Virus record (IMG/VR): IMGVR_UViG_3300009034_000010
Span: 24,722-88,721 of that record
Length of the DNA stretch: 64,000 nt
Origin: a virus
Direction: 5' to 3' (one strand)
In this document: positions 9,041 to 16,160 of the stretch, in pieces
Layout of the letters: the number at the start of each line of letters is the position of its first letter
How positions within the stretch are numbered: position 1 is the first letter of the stretch
Notes under the pieces: generated by a model
What the model was told of the DNA's origin: nothing
Databases searched by the model: none
The model's input: the letters and a program-made list of their open reading frames with translations, nothing else
Position numbers and translations under genes: made by a program

Positions 9041-9238
9041 ATCCAATTATATTATATTTATCCTATACGAAAAATTTACGAAGCATTTTGAAGCAATTAT
9101 AAGTCTTCCCAGTAAGTCTTCCAAAAAATAGAATAAAGAACAAAAATAAAAAAATTTTAAAATCAGCAGCGTGATTCTGCAAAAAACTAATCCAATATTA
9201 AAAATGTGAGCTGACGTTTTATATTGAGAAGTATGCCC

Positions 9239-9267
9239 TTAACACATGGTGCGGAAAATTGTATAAT
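9239..9267 (+). promoter_or_regulatory. Strong sigma70-type promoter of the replication block
   Basis: -35 TTAACA (9239-9244), 17-bp spacer and perfect -10 TATAAT (9262-9267). The predicted start, near 9274, gives a ~75-base leader before the ATG at 9350. This is probably the main promoter of the ssDNA-binding protein/reductase operon. The rest of the 9041-9349 gap is A+T-rich with a short AAGTCTTCC repeat (about 9101-9122) and no gene. Confidence 0.7.
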
Positions 9268-9349
9268 TCCTTGGCTCGTACATCTCACAGCGTAATCTGT
9301 CTAAACTAAATATTGTTATTTCTTCAAATAATTAAAAAGGGTCTTGTCT

Positions 9350-9901
9350 ATGGATTTAAGAGAGTTTCTTGAGAAACATGAACTTGATGAAGAGTTAAAG
9401 CATATGCGAGGAGGTAAATTGTGTACAGCTTATCCACGAATAGATTGCAACATTGCTGATACAGTCGATGAAGTGGCAGAGTTACACAAAGTATCCGGCG
9501 CATATTATTTCTATGGTTCTATTTCTTGTATGCTTCTTGAAGCTAAAGAAAAATTAGAAGTAAGCTTAGCCGCTCAGAAAGAAAGGTTAAATGATAGCTT
9601 ATTAGTACGAAAGTCTGCTGTGTACTTGCAAAGACAAATGGAGTTGACGCAAGCGGCTGCTCGATGTACCGATAAAGTTCTTGAAAACCTTGTAAATTCT
9701 GATGAACAGGTGATTTCCATTAAAGGACAATTAAACCAGTTATCAGACTTGAAAGCAAAAATTGTAGAACTCGGAAGTGCGGAAAATAAAGTAAAAGTTA
9801 TACTGAAAGCATTATTGCTAAAACAAGACGATCTTATAGAAATTTCCAGGCGCAAAAAAGAAGAGTTAAAATCAATAGGACATTTACACACAGAAAGGTA
9901 A
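9350..9901 (+). CDS. Hypothetical coiled-coil protein upstream of SSB
   Basis: 183 residues. The C-terminal two thirds (from about residue 60) form long amphipathic helices rich in Lys, Glu, Leu and Gln (LLEAKEKLEVSLAAQKERL, LNQLSDLKAKIVEL), predicting a coiled coil. No catalytic motif. The stop is six bases before the ssDNA-binding protein start, so the pair is likely cotranslated. A role as partner or loader of the ssDNA-binding protein is inferred from position only. Start chosen at the ATG after AAAGGG rather than the TTG six bases earlier. Confidence 0.7.
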   Translation: MDLREFLEKHELDEELKHMRGGKLCTAYPRIDCNIADTVDEVAELHKVSGAYYFYGSISCMLLEAKEKLEVSLAAQKERLNDSLLVRKSAVYLQRQMELTQAAARCTDKVLENLVNSDEQVISIKGQLNQLSDLKAKIVELGSAENKVKVILKALLLKQDDLIEISRRKKEELKSIGHLHTER

Positions 9902-9907
9902 TAACAC

Positions 9908-11311
9908 ATGCAAATATTTGGTCAAGCTTCAAACAACAACTCTGGTGACAGTCAGGGTAAAGTAATAGAATGTGGCGCTCATACTATAAAAGTAAAAAGA
10001 GCTTCTCATCTATCATTGGGCATACATCCGGTAAGATTCTACCCTTTAAGTCCTGAGTTTTATCAGGGCGCAGATTACCCTTATATCGTTCAAAGTTTTC
10101 ATTGGATCAACAGACAGCCCGGTATCTGTCGCCGTACTAGCTACGATTATACAGTGCCTGATACTCATCAAAAGCCTCTTGTGGACACACAATGTCCAAT
10201 CTGTAGAGAGAAGTTTGCTTTATACGCAAAAGCCAAGGAACTCGGTTATACGAAAGATAAAGGGTATACAGGAAGCCCTCCAGCCAGTGTATCATACCAT
10301 AAGGCTGCCAAAGCTCTTAATGAGAGAGTCGGGGCTGCATCTTTAGTTTCTTTCGTAGAAAATGGAATGTTAGCGTTTCCTGTTGTTCTTACTTACGGGA
10401 AAGAATTGCTGGATCAGATTGAGTTCCATGCAAAACGTATTGAAGATAGCTCTGGTGTTAATATTTGTGATCCACAACGTGGATATATGTTTGACATTAT
10501 CATCGGAACTAAAGATAATTCAAAACAAAGAGACTACAGACAGTCGGTTCCTTCAATCAACGGCAATGCTGTTGACATTACCGGAAATGCTTGGAAGTGG
10601 GAAGAGGTTTGTCATGCTATAAAGGCTGAGATAGTACCTATTCCGACACCTGAGCAGGTAATAGAGTTTTATAAGACCAATCAAGCCGGTAATCAACAGA
10701 CTTTTATTCATCCTGCTCTCCAGAGTGAGGCGGTAAATATTGGTCAGCCTGTAAACGCTGGTCTGATTAATAATCCGGTAAATCCGGGTGCAGTTGTCAA
10801 CCCAGGTGCAGTAGTGAATCCGAGCACTGTAGTTAATCCGGGTGCAGTTGTCAACCCAGGTGCAGTAGTGAATCCGAGCACTGTAGTTAATCCGGGTGCA
10901 GTAGTGAATCCAGGTGCAGTTGTCAATCCAGGAAATGCTGGAAATAACGAAGCTATCCCTAAGTTTACTCCGGCTACTACAGTTAGCGAAGTAGACCTAT
11001 GCCATGCTTTTAATGCGAATGCAGTAGGTTATGATGAGCAGGATTCAAACTGTAAAAGATGTCTTAAAGCTCAGTCTTGTTTTGATGCGAAAAGTAAAAG
11101 GGCTGCGAATGTTGTTAATCCTGGGAATAATCATGTTGTTCAACCTGCGAATAACGGTCAGGTGGTCAATAATAGTCCCAATGTAGCGGTAACTCCAGGT
11201 GCAGTAGTGAATCCGGGTTCTGTAGTTATAAATGCAAATCCAGGGAACGGGCAAAATGTTGCCGATGATGTACAGACAAGATTGTCTGTTTTGAACAGTG
11301 AAATGCAATAG
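9908..11311 (+). CDS. ssDNA-binding protein (gp32-like) with VNPGAV repeat linker
   Basis: 467 residues. The N-terminal half resembles T4 gp32: an OB-type core carrying a zinc site with C74, H87, C96 and C99 (DTQCPICREKF) and a QRGYMFDIIIGTKD strand region. Residues 289-342 are hexapeptide repeats of the VNPGAV/VNPSTV type, probably a flexible linker. A second cysteine cluster follows (C365-H366, C382, C385, C391: DLCHAF, NCKRCLKAQSC), then another NPG-rich tail. Expected to coat single-stranded DNA for the recombinase, helicase and polymerase encoded downstream. Confidence is high for the role, lower for the function of the extra zinc cluster. Confidence 0.8.
   Translation: MQIFGQASNNNSGDSQGKVIECGAHTIKVKRASHLSLGIHPVRFYPLSPEFYQGADYPYIVQSFHWINRQPGICRRTSYDYTVPDTHQKPLVDTQCPICREKFALYAKAKELGYTKDKGYTGSPPASVSYHKAAKALNERVGAASLVSFVENGMLAFPVVLTYGKELLDQIEFHAKRIEDSSGVNICDPQRGYMFDIIIGTKDNSKQRDYRQSVPSINGNAVDITGNAWKWEEVCHAIKAEIVPIPTPEQVIEFYKTNQAGNQQTFIHPALQSEAVNIGQPVNAGLINNPVNPGAVVNPGAVVNPSTVVNPGAVVNPGAVVNPSTVVNPGAVVNPGAVVNPGNAGNNEAIPKFTPATTVSEVDLCHAFNANAVGYDEQDSNCKRCLKAQSCFDAKSKRAANVVNPGNNHVVQPANNGQVVNNSPNVAVTPGAVVNPGSVVINANPGNGQNVADDVQTRLSVLNSEMQ
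10781..10935 (+). repeat. 54-bp tandem repeat inside the SSB gene
   Basis: Two perfect 54-bp units (10781-10834 and 10835-10888) are followed by a partial third. Each 54-bp unit consists of three 18-bp subunits coding for VNPGAV, VNPGAV and VNPSTV. Perfect identity between the units indicates recent expansion or slippage, so copy number probably varies between isolates. Confidence 0.9.
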
Positions 11312-11322
11312 TAGGAAACGAT

Positions 11323-11390
11323 GTAAAGGAGTATTGGGTAACAAGACAAAGTAGTATAACAACGACTTGGTTGGCTCAATACTCCTTTAC
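11323..11390 (+). other. Long-range stem-loop between SSB and reductase genes
   Basis: GTAAAGGAGTATTG (11323-11336) pairs exactly with CAATACTCCTTTAC (11377-11390), a 14-bp stem with a 40-base loop that can pair further (AACAAG with CTTGGTT). No U-tract follows, so it is not a standard terminator. It could adjust mRNA stability or expression between the abundant SSB and the downstream reductase. One arm contains AAAGGAGT, a ribosome-site-like sequence that would be hidden. Confidence 0.65.
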
Positions 11391-11413
11391 TCAAAAATAT
11401 TGAAAGATGATAT

Positions 11414-13402
11414 ATGTTTGTTGAAAAAAGATTTAAATTACCAGATGATATTGTAGATATTCAAAAGAAATACCCGGTCAAATTTGGATTTAACGGTTTT
11501 GGTGAAATCGTATATTATACGAACTATAGTCGAAAAAAATCCAATGGAGTTCAAGAAAAATGGGGAGATACTTGTCGTAGAGTGGTAGAAGGATCGATGA
11601 GTATCAGAAAAAATTGGTATTTAACGCATGGTCTCAAATGGGATGATTTTTATTGGACTAAAGAAGCTGTTGACTTATTTTTTTATATTTATGTTTTAAA
11701 GCTTCTTCCTCCAGGAAGAGGTCTTTGGGCGCAAGGTACACAATATGTGTATGAAAGAGGTTCAATGGCTCTTAATAACTGCGGAGCTTCCGCAGTTAAA
11801 AATGGCTCTTTTGCAGAAGATATAGGGTGGATAATGGATGCTCTTATGTGTGGTACTGGAATCGGTCTTAGAGTCTTTACGGATAATACTTTAAGAGATT
11901 CACTGTATATTCCACCTGTTGATAGTGAAATAATGTTTACAGTAGAAGATTCACGAGAAGGATGGATTAAATCTGTCATAGGACTTTTGAAATCTTATAA
12001 TAAAAGTTACAATGAACATAACAGATCTTATATCTTTGATTACAGTAAAGTTAGGAAACTTGGTGAACCTATAAAAGGGTTTGGAGGTACAGCTTCAGGA
12101 CCAGAACCTCTCATACTTCTTCATACCCGCATAAGAGAATTTATGCAATCTTTTATTACTAAGAAAAGTAGTAGCATAAGATTGATCGCTGATATTGCAA
12201 ATAGTGTTGGTGCTTGTATCATTGCTGGAAATGTTAGAAGAAGTGCTGAACAAATTTGTGGTTCTCTTCATGATGAAACATTTTTAAACTTAAAAAATTA
12301 TAAATTGAATCCCGAAAGAGAAGAAATCGGTTGGATGAGTAATAATACTGTTGGATTGGAACATGTTAATGATTTTTTGAAATTAGATAACATTATAGAA
12401 ACTATTTGTGATAATGGGGAGCCAGGATTACTCAATTTATTAAACTTACGTAAGTATGAGAGATATGGACATATTGGAAGACCTGATCCAGCTATTATGT
12501 CTAATCCTTGTGGAGAAGTTGGACAGGAAGATAAAGAACTTTGTAATTTAATGGAACTTTTTCCGGTACGAGCAAAATCTAAAAAAGAGTGGCTTCGAAT
12601 GTGCGAATTAGGCACAATGTATGCCACAAGTGTTTCTTTATTACCTACTCATGATGAGCGTACAAATGCAGTGATAGCTCGTAACAGAAGAATCGGGCTT
12701 TCTATTTGTGGAGTCAGTGATTGGTTTGATAAGTGGGGTGCTTTCAAAATAGTTCGATTCATGAGAGACGGTTACTCTCATATTAAAGAAGCAGCTAAAT
12801 TTTTTAATGAACAAGCCGGGGTTCCAACTCCTATCAGGATTACAACCGTTAAACCTTCCGGTACAGTCAGTCAGTTGGCAGGCGTAAGCCCAGGAATGCA
12901 TTTTCCGACTCATACTTATGCAATAAGACGCATGAGAATAAGCGAAACCAGTCCTGTGTTAAAGGTGCTTGAAGAAGCTGGTATTCCAATAGAGGATGAT
13001 GTTTATGTTAAAGGTACAACTAAAGTAATCGAATATCCAATTTATACAGGAACTACACGCCCAGTATCTCAAGTATCAGCCTGGGAGCAATTTTCACTTC
13101 TTGCTTTACTTCAGAGAGAATGGTCGGATAATATGGTTTCGTGTACAATAAACTTTAAAGATTCAGAGAAACCAGATTTATCAAGAATGTTAGCACATTA
13201 TATTCCACTTATTAAATCTGTTTCTTTATTACCTTTTAAAGATAACGTTTACCCACAAATGCCTTATGAAGGTATTTCAGAAAAAGAATATACAGAGAGA
13301 TTATCATGTTTAAAAAAGATAGATTGGAGTGGTTTTGAAGGATCAGACGGGAAAGAGAACAAATACTGCTCTAACGATTCATGCGAAATTTATTCCCGTT
13401 AG
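11414..13402 (+). CDS. nrdJ: Class II (B12-dependent) ribonucleotide reductase
   Basis: Makes deoxynucleotides using adenosylcobalamin. At 662 residues it matches the monomeric triphosphate reductase type (Lactobacillus leichmannii RTPR) in length and landmarks: LPPGRGLWAQGT and LNNCGA (C123) for the first redox cysteine, the active-site loop NPCGE with C366 and E368, LCNLMELFP with the second redox cysteine, KPSGTVSQLAG in the phosphate-binding region, and a C-terminal shuttle pair C652-x4-C657 five residues from the end. It needs host cobalamin but no oxygen and no second subunit, so it works aerobically or anaerobically. Confidence 0.92.
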   Translation: MFVEKRFKLPDDIVDIQKKYPVKFGFNGFGEIVYYTNYSRKKSNGVQEKWGDTCRRVVEGSMSIRKNWYLTHGLKWDDFYWTKEAVDLFFYIYVLKLLPPGRGLWAQGTQYVYERGSMALNNCGASAVKNGSFAEDIGWIMDALMCGTGIGLRVFTDNTLRDSLYIPPVDSEIMFTVEDSREGWIKSVIGLLKSYNKSYNEHNRSYIFDYSKVRKLGEPIKGFGGTASGPEPLILLHTRIREFMQSFITKKSSSIRLIADIANSVGACIIAGNVRRSAEQICGSLHDETFLNLKNYKLNPEREEIGWMSNNTVGLEHVNDFLKLDNIIETICDNGEPGLLNLLNLRKYERYGHIGRPDPAIMSNPCGEVGQEDKELCNLMELFPVRAKSKKEWLRMCELGTMYATSVSLLPTHDERTNAVIARNRRIGLSICGVSDWFDKWGAFKIVRFMRDGYSHIKEAAKFFNEQAGVPTPIRITTVKPSGTVSQLAGVSPGMHFPTHTYAIRRMRISETSPVLKVLEEAGIPIEDDVYVKGTTKVIEYPIYTGTTRPVSQVSAWEQFSLLALLQREWSDNMVSCTINFKDSEKPDLSRMLAHYIPLIKSVSLLPFKDNVYPQMPYEGISEKEYTERLSCLKKIDWSGFEGSDGKENKYCSNDSCEIYSR

Positions 13403-13410
13403 AGGTAGTT

Positions 13411-14178
13411 ATGAAGAACAGTATTTTAAAATTTTGTGATGTTTATGAACGAGGAGCAGATACAAACGCTCTTTTGGAAAGTCTGGACGATACGATAAAT
13501 AAAATTGTTCGGTCATGTTTTAAAAGATTTTGTGGATCAATTGATGCAGATGATATAGCTCAGGAAGTAAGGATTCATTTATGGGAAGACATATTTGAAC
13601 ATCCTGAGAAAAATTATTTGGAAAATATGGGTGCTGTAGAAGCTTATAAATACTTAACTACCACTATTAAATCTTGGGTTTGGAGAGCAATAGAACGTTC
13701 AAAAAATGAGAATGTACCGACTGCTTATGAAGAAGATGGAATAAGTGTTTCACTTTTTGTTACACTTTCTATGTTCGATATTGAATATACAAATTTTAAT
13801 TCTCATGAGAGTATAAGAGACTATATACAGTTACTTCGGGATAATTGTTCAGATATACCAAGAGGTCAAATAGTTCTGGAATATCTTGCACCTAAAGAAG
13901 ATATAGACGATAGTGCACCTTCTTTTAAATATGCAGGACTTTCATCAAGTACGTTCTATAAAACGATAAAATTACTTAAAGAAAGAGCTAAAAGACTTCT
14001 TAATGACGAACCTTTCTTGCTTCATAAGAGAGGTAAAGGTAACGTAAAATTAACTGAAACTCAGATACTTGAAATCAGGGAGAGTCCGTTAAGATTAGAA
14101 AAATTGTCTAAAATGTACAAGGTGACAGTTTCCACCATAAGTAATATTAGAAATAAAAAATCTTGGAAAAATATTTAA
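13411..14178 (+). CDS. Sigma-like factor with HNH-type C-terminal HTH
   Basis: 255 residues from the ATG at 13411 (GAGG ribosome site). The N-terminal half looks like sigma region 2 (DADDIAQEVRIHLWEDIFE, then YLTTTIKSWVWRAIERSKNE), and SSSTFYKTIKLLKERAKRLL could be region 4. It may be the counterpart of T4 gp55, the late sigma. Oddly, the last ~50 residues (KLTETQILEIRESPLRLEKL...NIRNKKSWKNI) closely match the C-terminal HTH of this phage's HNH endonucleases, as if a homing gene had fused in frame. Distant similarity only, so the role is tentative. Confidence 0.6.
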   Translation: MKNSILKFCDVYERGADTNALLESLDDTINKIVRSCFKRFCGSIDADDIAQEVRIHLWEDIFEHPEKNYLENMGAVEAYKYLTTTIKSWVWRAIERSKNENVPTAYEEDGISVSLFVTLSMFDIEYTNFNSHESIRDYIQLLRDNCSDIPRGQIVLEYLAPKEDIDDSAPSFKYAGLSSSTFYKTIKLLKERAKRLLNDEPFLLHKRGKGNVKLTETQILEIRESPLRLEKLSKMYKVTVSTISNIRNKKSWKNI

Positions 14179-14180
14179 TT

Positions 14181-15209
14181 ATGAGCGAAGATAAAAAGAA
14201 AACGAAAAAGACTGAGAAGAAGAAAGAGCCAACTTTAAAGGAAAGAGTAGATGTTATTCTTATGGGTGCTCTTGGAGAATTTATTCTACCAACCACGATA
14301 ACAGGACAAATAAAATCAAGTTGGATTACATTTAATAAATTTGCTCCAATAGAGTTTGGTACAAGTGTCTTACTTTATGGCGCTTCTCAGTCTGGCAAAT
14401 CTGTTATGATGATGAAATTGGGAGCTGCTATCCAGAAAATGGGTGGACTATTCGTATGCTTCAATACAGAAGCTGCAAACAGAGATATTATATTTCTTGA
14501 AAAAGCAATACCTGAATTAAATTATAAAGATATAGCTTTCTATCAACCAAACACAATCGAACATGTTTTTGATTGTATCAATTTGATAATCGATAATGCT
14601 AAAATAGACGGTCCTCCTATTTTTATAGCTGTTGATTCTATAAGTGCTTGCGCTACAAAACATGAGTTAGGTACATCTATGGAAAAAGCGGCTATGGAAG
14701 GTGCCAGAATAGCAGGACTTATATCAACTGGCTTAAGACAATCTACTTGTCGCTTGAGTAAGAAACCGATTGTACTTTGTTTGGTTTCTCAAGAAAGAGA
14801 AACTGTAGGAATGTTTGAAAAAGAGAAAACGAAACCAACGGGTGGACGTGCTCCTCAATTTCATGCTTCAACCACTCTTTATACTCGTGGACATAATGTT
14901 CTTTACAGAAACGAAGAAAATGGAGAATATAAAGCTAAGGCCGCAACTCCATTTCAACCTGCTGCGGCTAAAGAGTGTTCTTTAGAACTTCAGAAGAGTC
15001 GTTTTTCTGCCGGTGGTAATAGAATGACTTATATCATTGACTATACTACTGGAATCTCTGATAATGATGGTTTATTTGATCTTCTCGTTTATCAAAAGAC
15101 GCTTGTACAAGCGGGGAGTTGGTATGCATTTGGAAAAGAAAAGTTTTATAGAAAAGATTTTAACGAGTTTTTAAAGACTCATCCACAACTTTTAGATATG
15201 GTAAAATGA
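14181..15209 (+). CDS. RecA/UvsX-type recombinase
   Basis: 342 residues from the ATG at 14181. Contains Walker A GASQSGKS (about 67-74), an acidic strand with a glutamate after FNTEAAN, Walker B IFIAVDSISA (D152) and a SQERETVG/PTGGRAPQFHAS segment corresponding to the DNA-binding loop region. A very lysine-rich N-terminal tail (first 25 residues) precedes the core. Catalyses strand invasion for recombination-dependent replication and repair, working with the SSB and the gp46/gp47 pair in the same operon. Confidence 0.88.
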   Translation: MSEDKKKTKKTEKKKEPTLKERVDVILMGALGEFILPTTITGQIKSSWITFNKFAPIEFGTSVLLYGASQSGKSVMMMKLGAAIQKMGGLFVCFNTEAANRDIIFLEKAIPELNYKDIAFYQPNTIEHVFDCINLIIDNAKIDGPPIFIAVDSISACATKHELGTSMEKAAMEGARIAGLISTGLRQSTCRLSKKPIVLCLVSQERETVGMFEKEKTKPTGGRAPQFHASTTLYTRGHNVLYRNEENGEYKAKAATPFQPAAAKECSLELQKSRFSAGGNRMTYIIDYTTGISDNDGLFDLLVYQKTLVQAGSWYAFGKEKFYRKDFNEFLKTHPQLLDMVK

Positions 15210-15216
15210 GTTTATT

Positions 15217-15885
15217 ATGAATTTTATAGCTTTTTCAGACTTACATTTGAATAGGTTTCCTGTCGCTAATATTACCAAAGATGGTGAAAATGAATTATTG
15301 ATGGCTGGCCTAAATATCTTAGACCAAGTTTATGCAAAAGCAATAGAGTATAAAGTTAAATTTATTTTCTTTTGTGGAGACTTATTTCATATAAGAACTA
15401 AATTGGACTCAGATATTTACAGTAACTTAGTCTATAAGAAATTAAAGCATTATTTTGGTCCTAAGACTTCTATTAATTTAATTATGATTCCAGGGAATCA
15501 TGATCAGATTAACAAAACCGGAACTCACGTTCTTTCTCCGTATTCTGAAATTTATAATGTAACAGTTGTTGACAATTTATATAAAAGAGATAATATAGTC
15601 ATATGTCCTCATCAATATGATATTGAAAAGTTATACTCATTCTTGGAAAAGAATTCTAATGAAAATTCGCTCGTCTTCATGCACCAGCTTATATTTAACT
15701 CCCCGGTCATGAGTGGGGCAATTTTTAGAAAAAATGAAGCGGTGGATGTATCCCGTTTCAAATATAAACTTTTATTTTCCGGCCATAATCACAGACCTTT
15801 TGTAAATAAAAGTTCTGACACTTATAATATTGGGTCTCCAATGCATTATGATTTTGGGGATGCGGATGTCAAGAAAGATTTATGA
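15217..15885 (+). CDS. SbcD/gp47-like nuclease, N-terminal part (frame broken)
   Basis: Metallophosphoesterase half of the Mre11/SbcD/gp47 end-processing nuclease: FSDLHLN (D8, H10), FCGDLFH, PGNHDQ and GHNHRP motifs are all present. The frame stops after SPMHYDFGDADVKKDL, where homologues continue. The missing C-terminal strand domain is encoded by the next ORF in the -1 frame, overlapping by ATGA. Adding one G near 15877 would read KKGFMIYCNSGGQ and rejoin them. Either a decayed or mis-assembled gene, or one made as two coupled polypeptides. Confidence 0.85.
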   Translation: MNFIAFSDLHLNRFPVANITKDGENELLMAGLNILDQVYAKAIEYKVKFIFFCGDLFHIRTKLDSDIYSNLVYKKLKHYFGPKTSINLIMIPGNHDQINKTGTHVLSPYSEIYNVTVVDNLYKRDNIVICPHQYDIEKLYSFLEKNSNENSLVFMHQLIFNSPVMSGAIFRKNEAVDVSRFKYKLLFSGHNHRPFVNKSSDTYNIGSPMHYDFGDADVKKDL

Positions 15886-16148
15886 TTTATTGTAACAGTG
15901 GGGGACAAGTTACTTGGATTCCGACTTTCTTTCCTCATTTTGCAAAAGCTGATGCATATAATGTTAAAGAAGCGAAATACGTTAAAAAACAAAATAAGAA
16001 AGTTGTGGAGTTAACAAATCGTATTCAAGTAGAGTGGACGGATAAGACTACAGATGTTCTCGGAACATATATACAGTCTACCAAACCAGTAATAGATAAG
16101 GATGTATTACTGCGTGAAGGGTTGAATTTACTTAGTCCTACAGCTTAA
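15882..16148 (+). CDS. SbcD/gp47-like nuclease, C-terminal part
   Basis: 88 residues beginning MIYCNSGGQVTWIPTFFPHF, the segment that normally follows the phosphoesterase core of gp47 in one chain. It starts on an ATG overlapping the upstream TGA (ATGA), the typical arrangement for termination-reinitiation, so both parts could be made in equal amounts. It ends 12 bases before the gp46-like gene. Confidence 0.75.
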   Translation: MIYCNSGGQVTWIPTFFPHFAKADAYNVKEAKYVKKQNKKVVELTNRIQVEWTDKTTDVLGTYIQSTKPVIDKDVLLREGLNLLSPTA

Positions 16149-16160
16149 AGGTTAAATAAA

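Noticed and set aside
10744-10926. Minus-strand ORF of TTAPG repeats
   Set aside because: Antisense shadow of the VNPGAV repeats in the SSB gene.
10781-10935. Short regular repeats considered as a CRISPR array
   Set aside because: Units are in frame, contiguous without spacers, and encode a repeat peptide.
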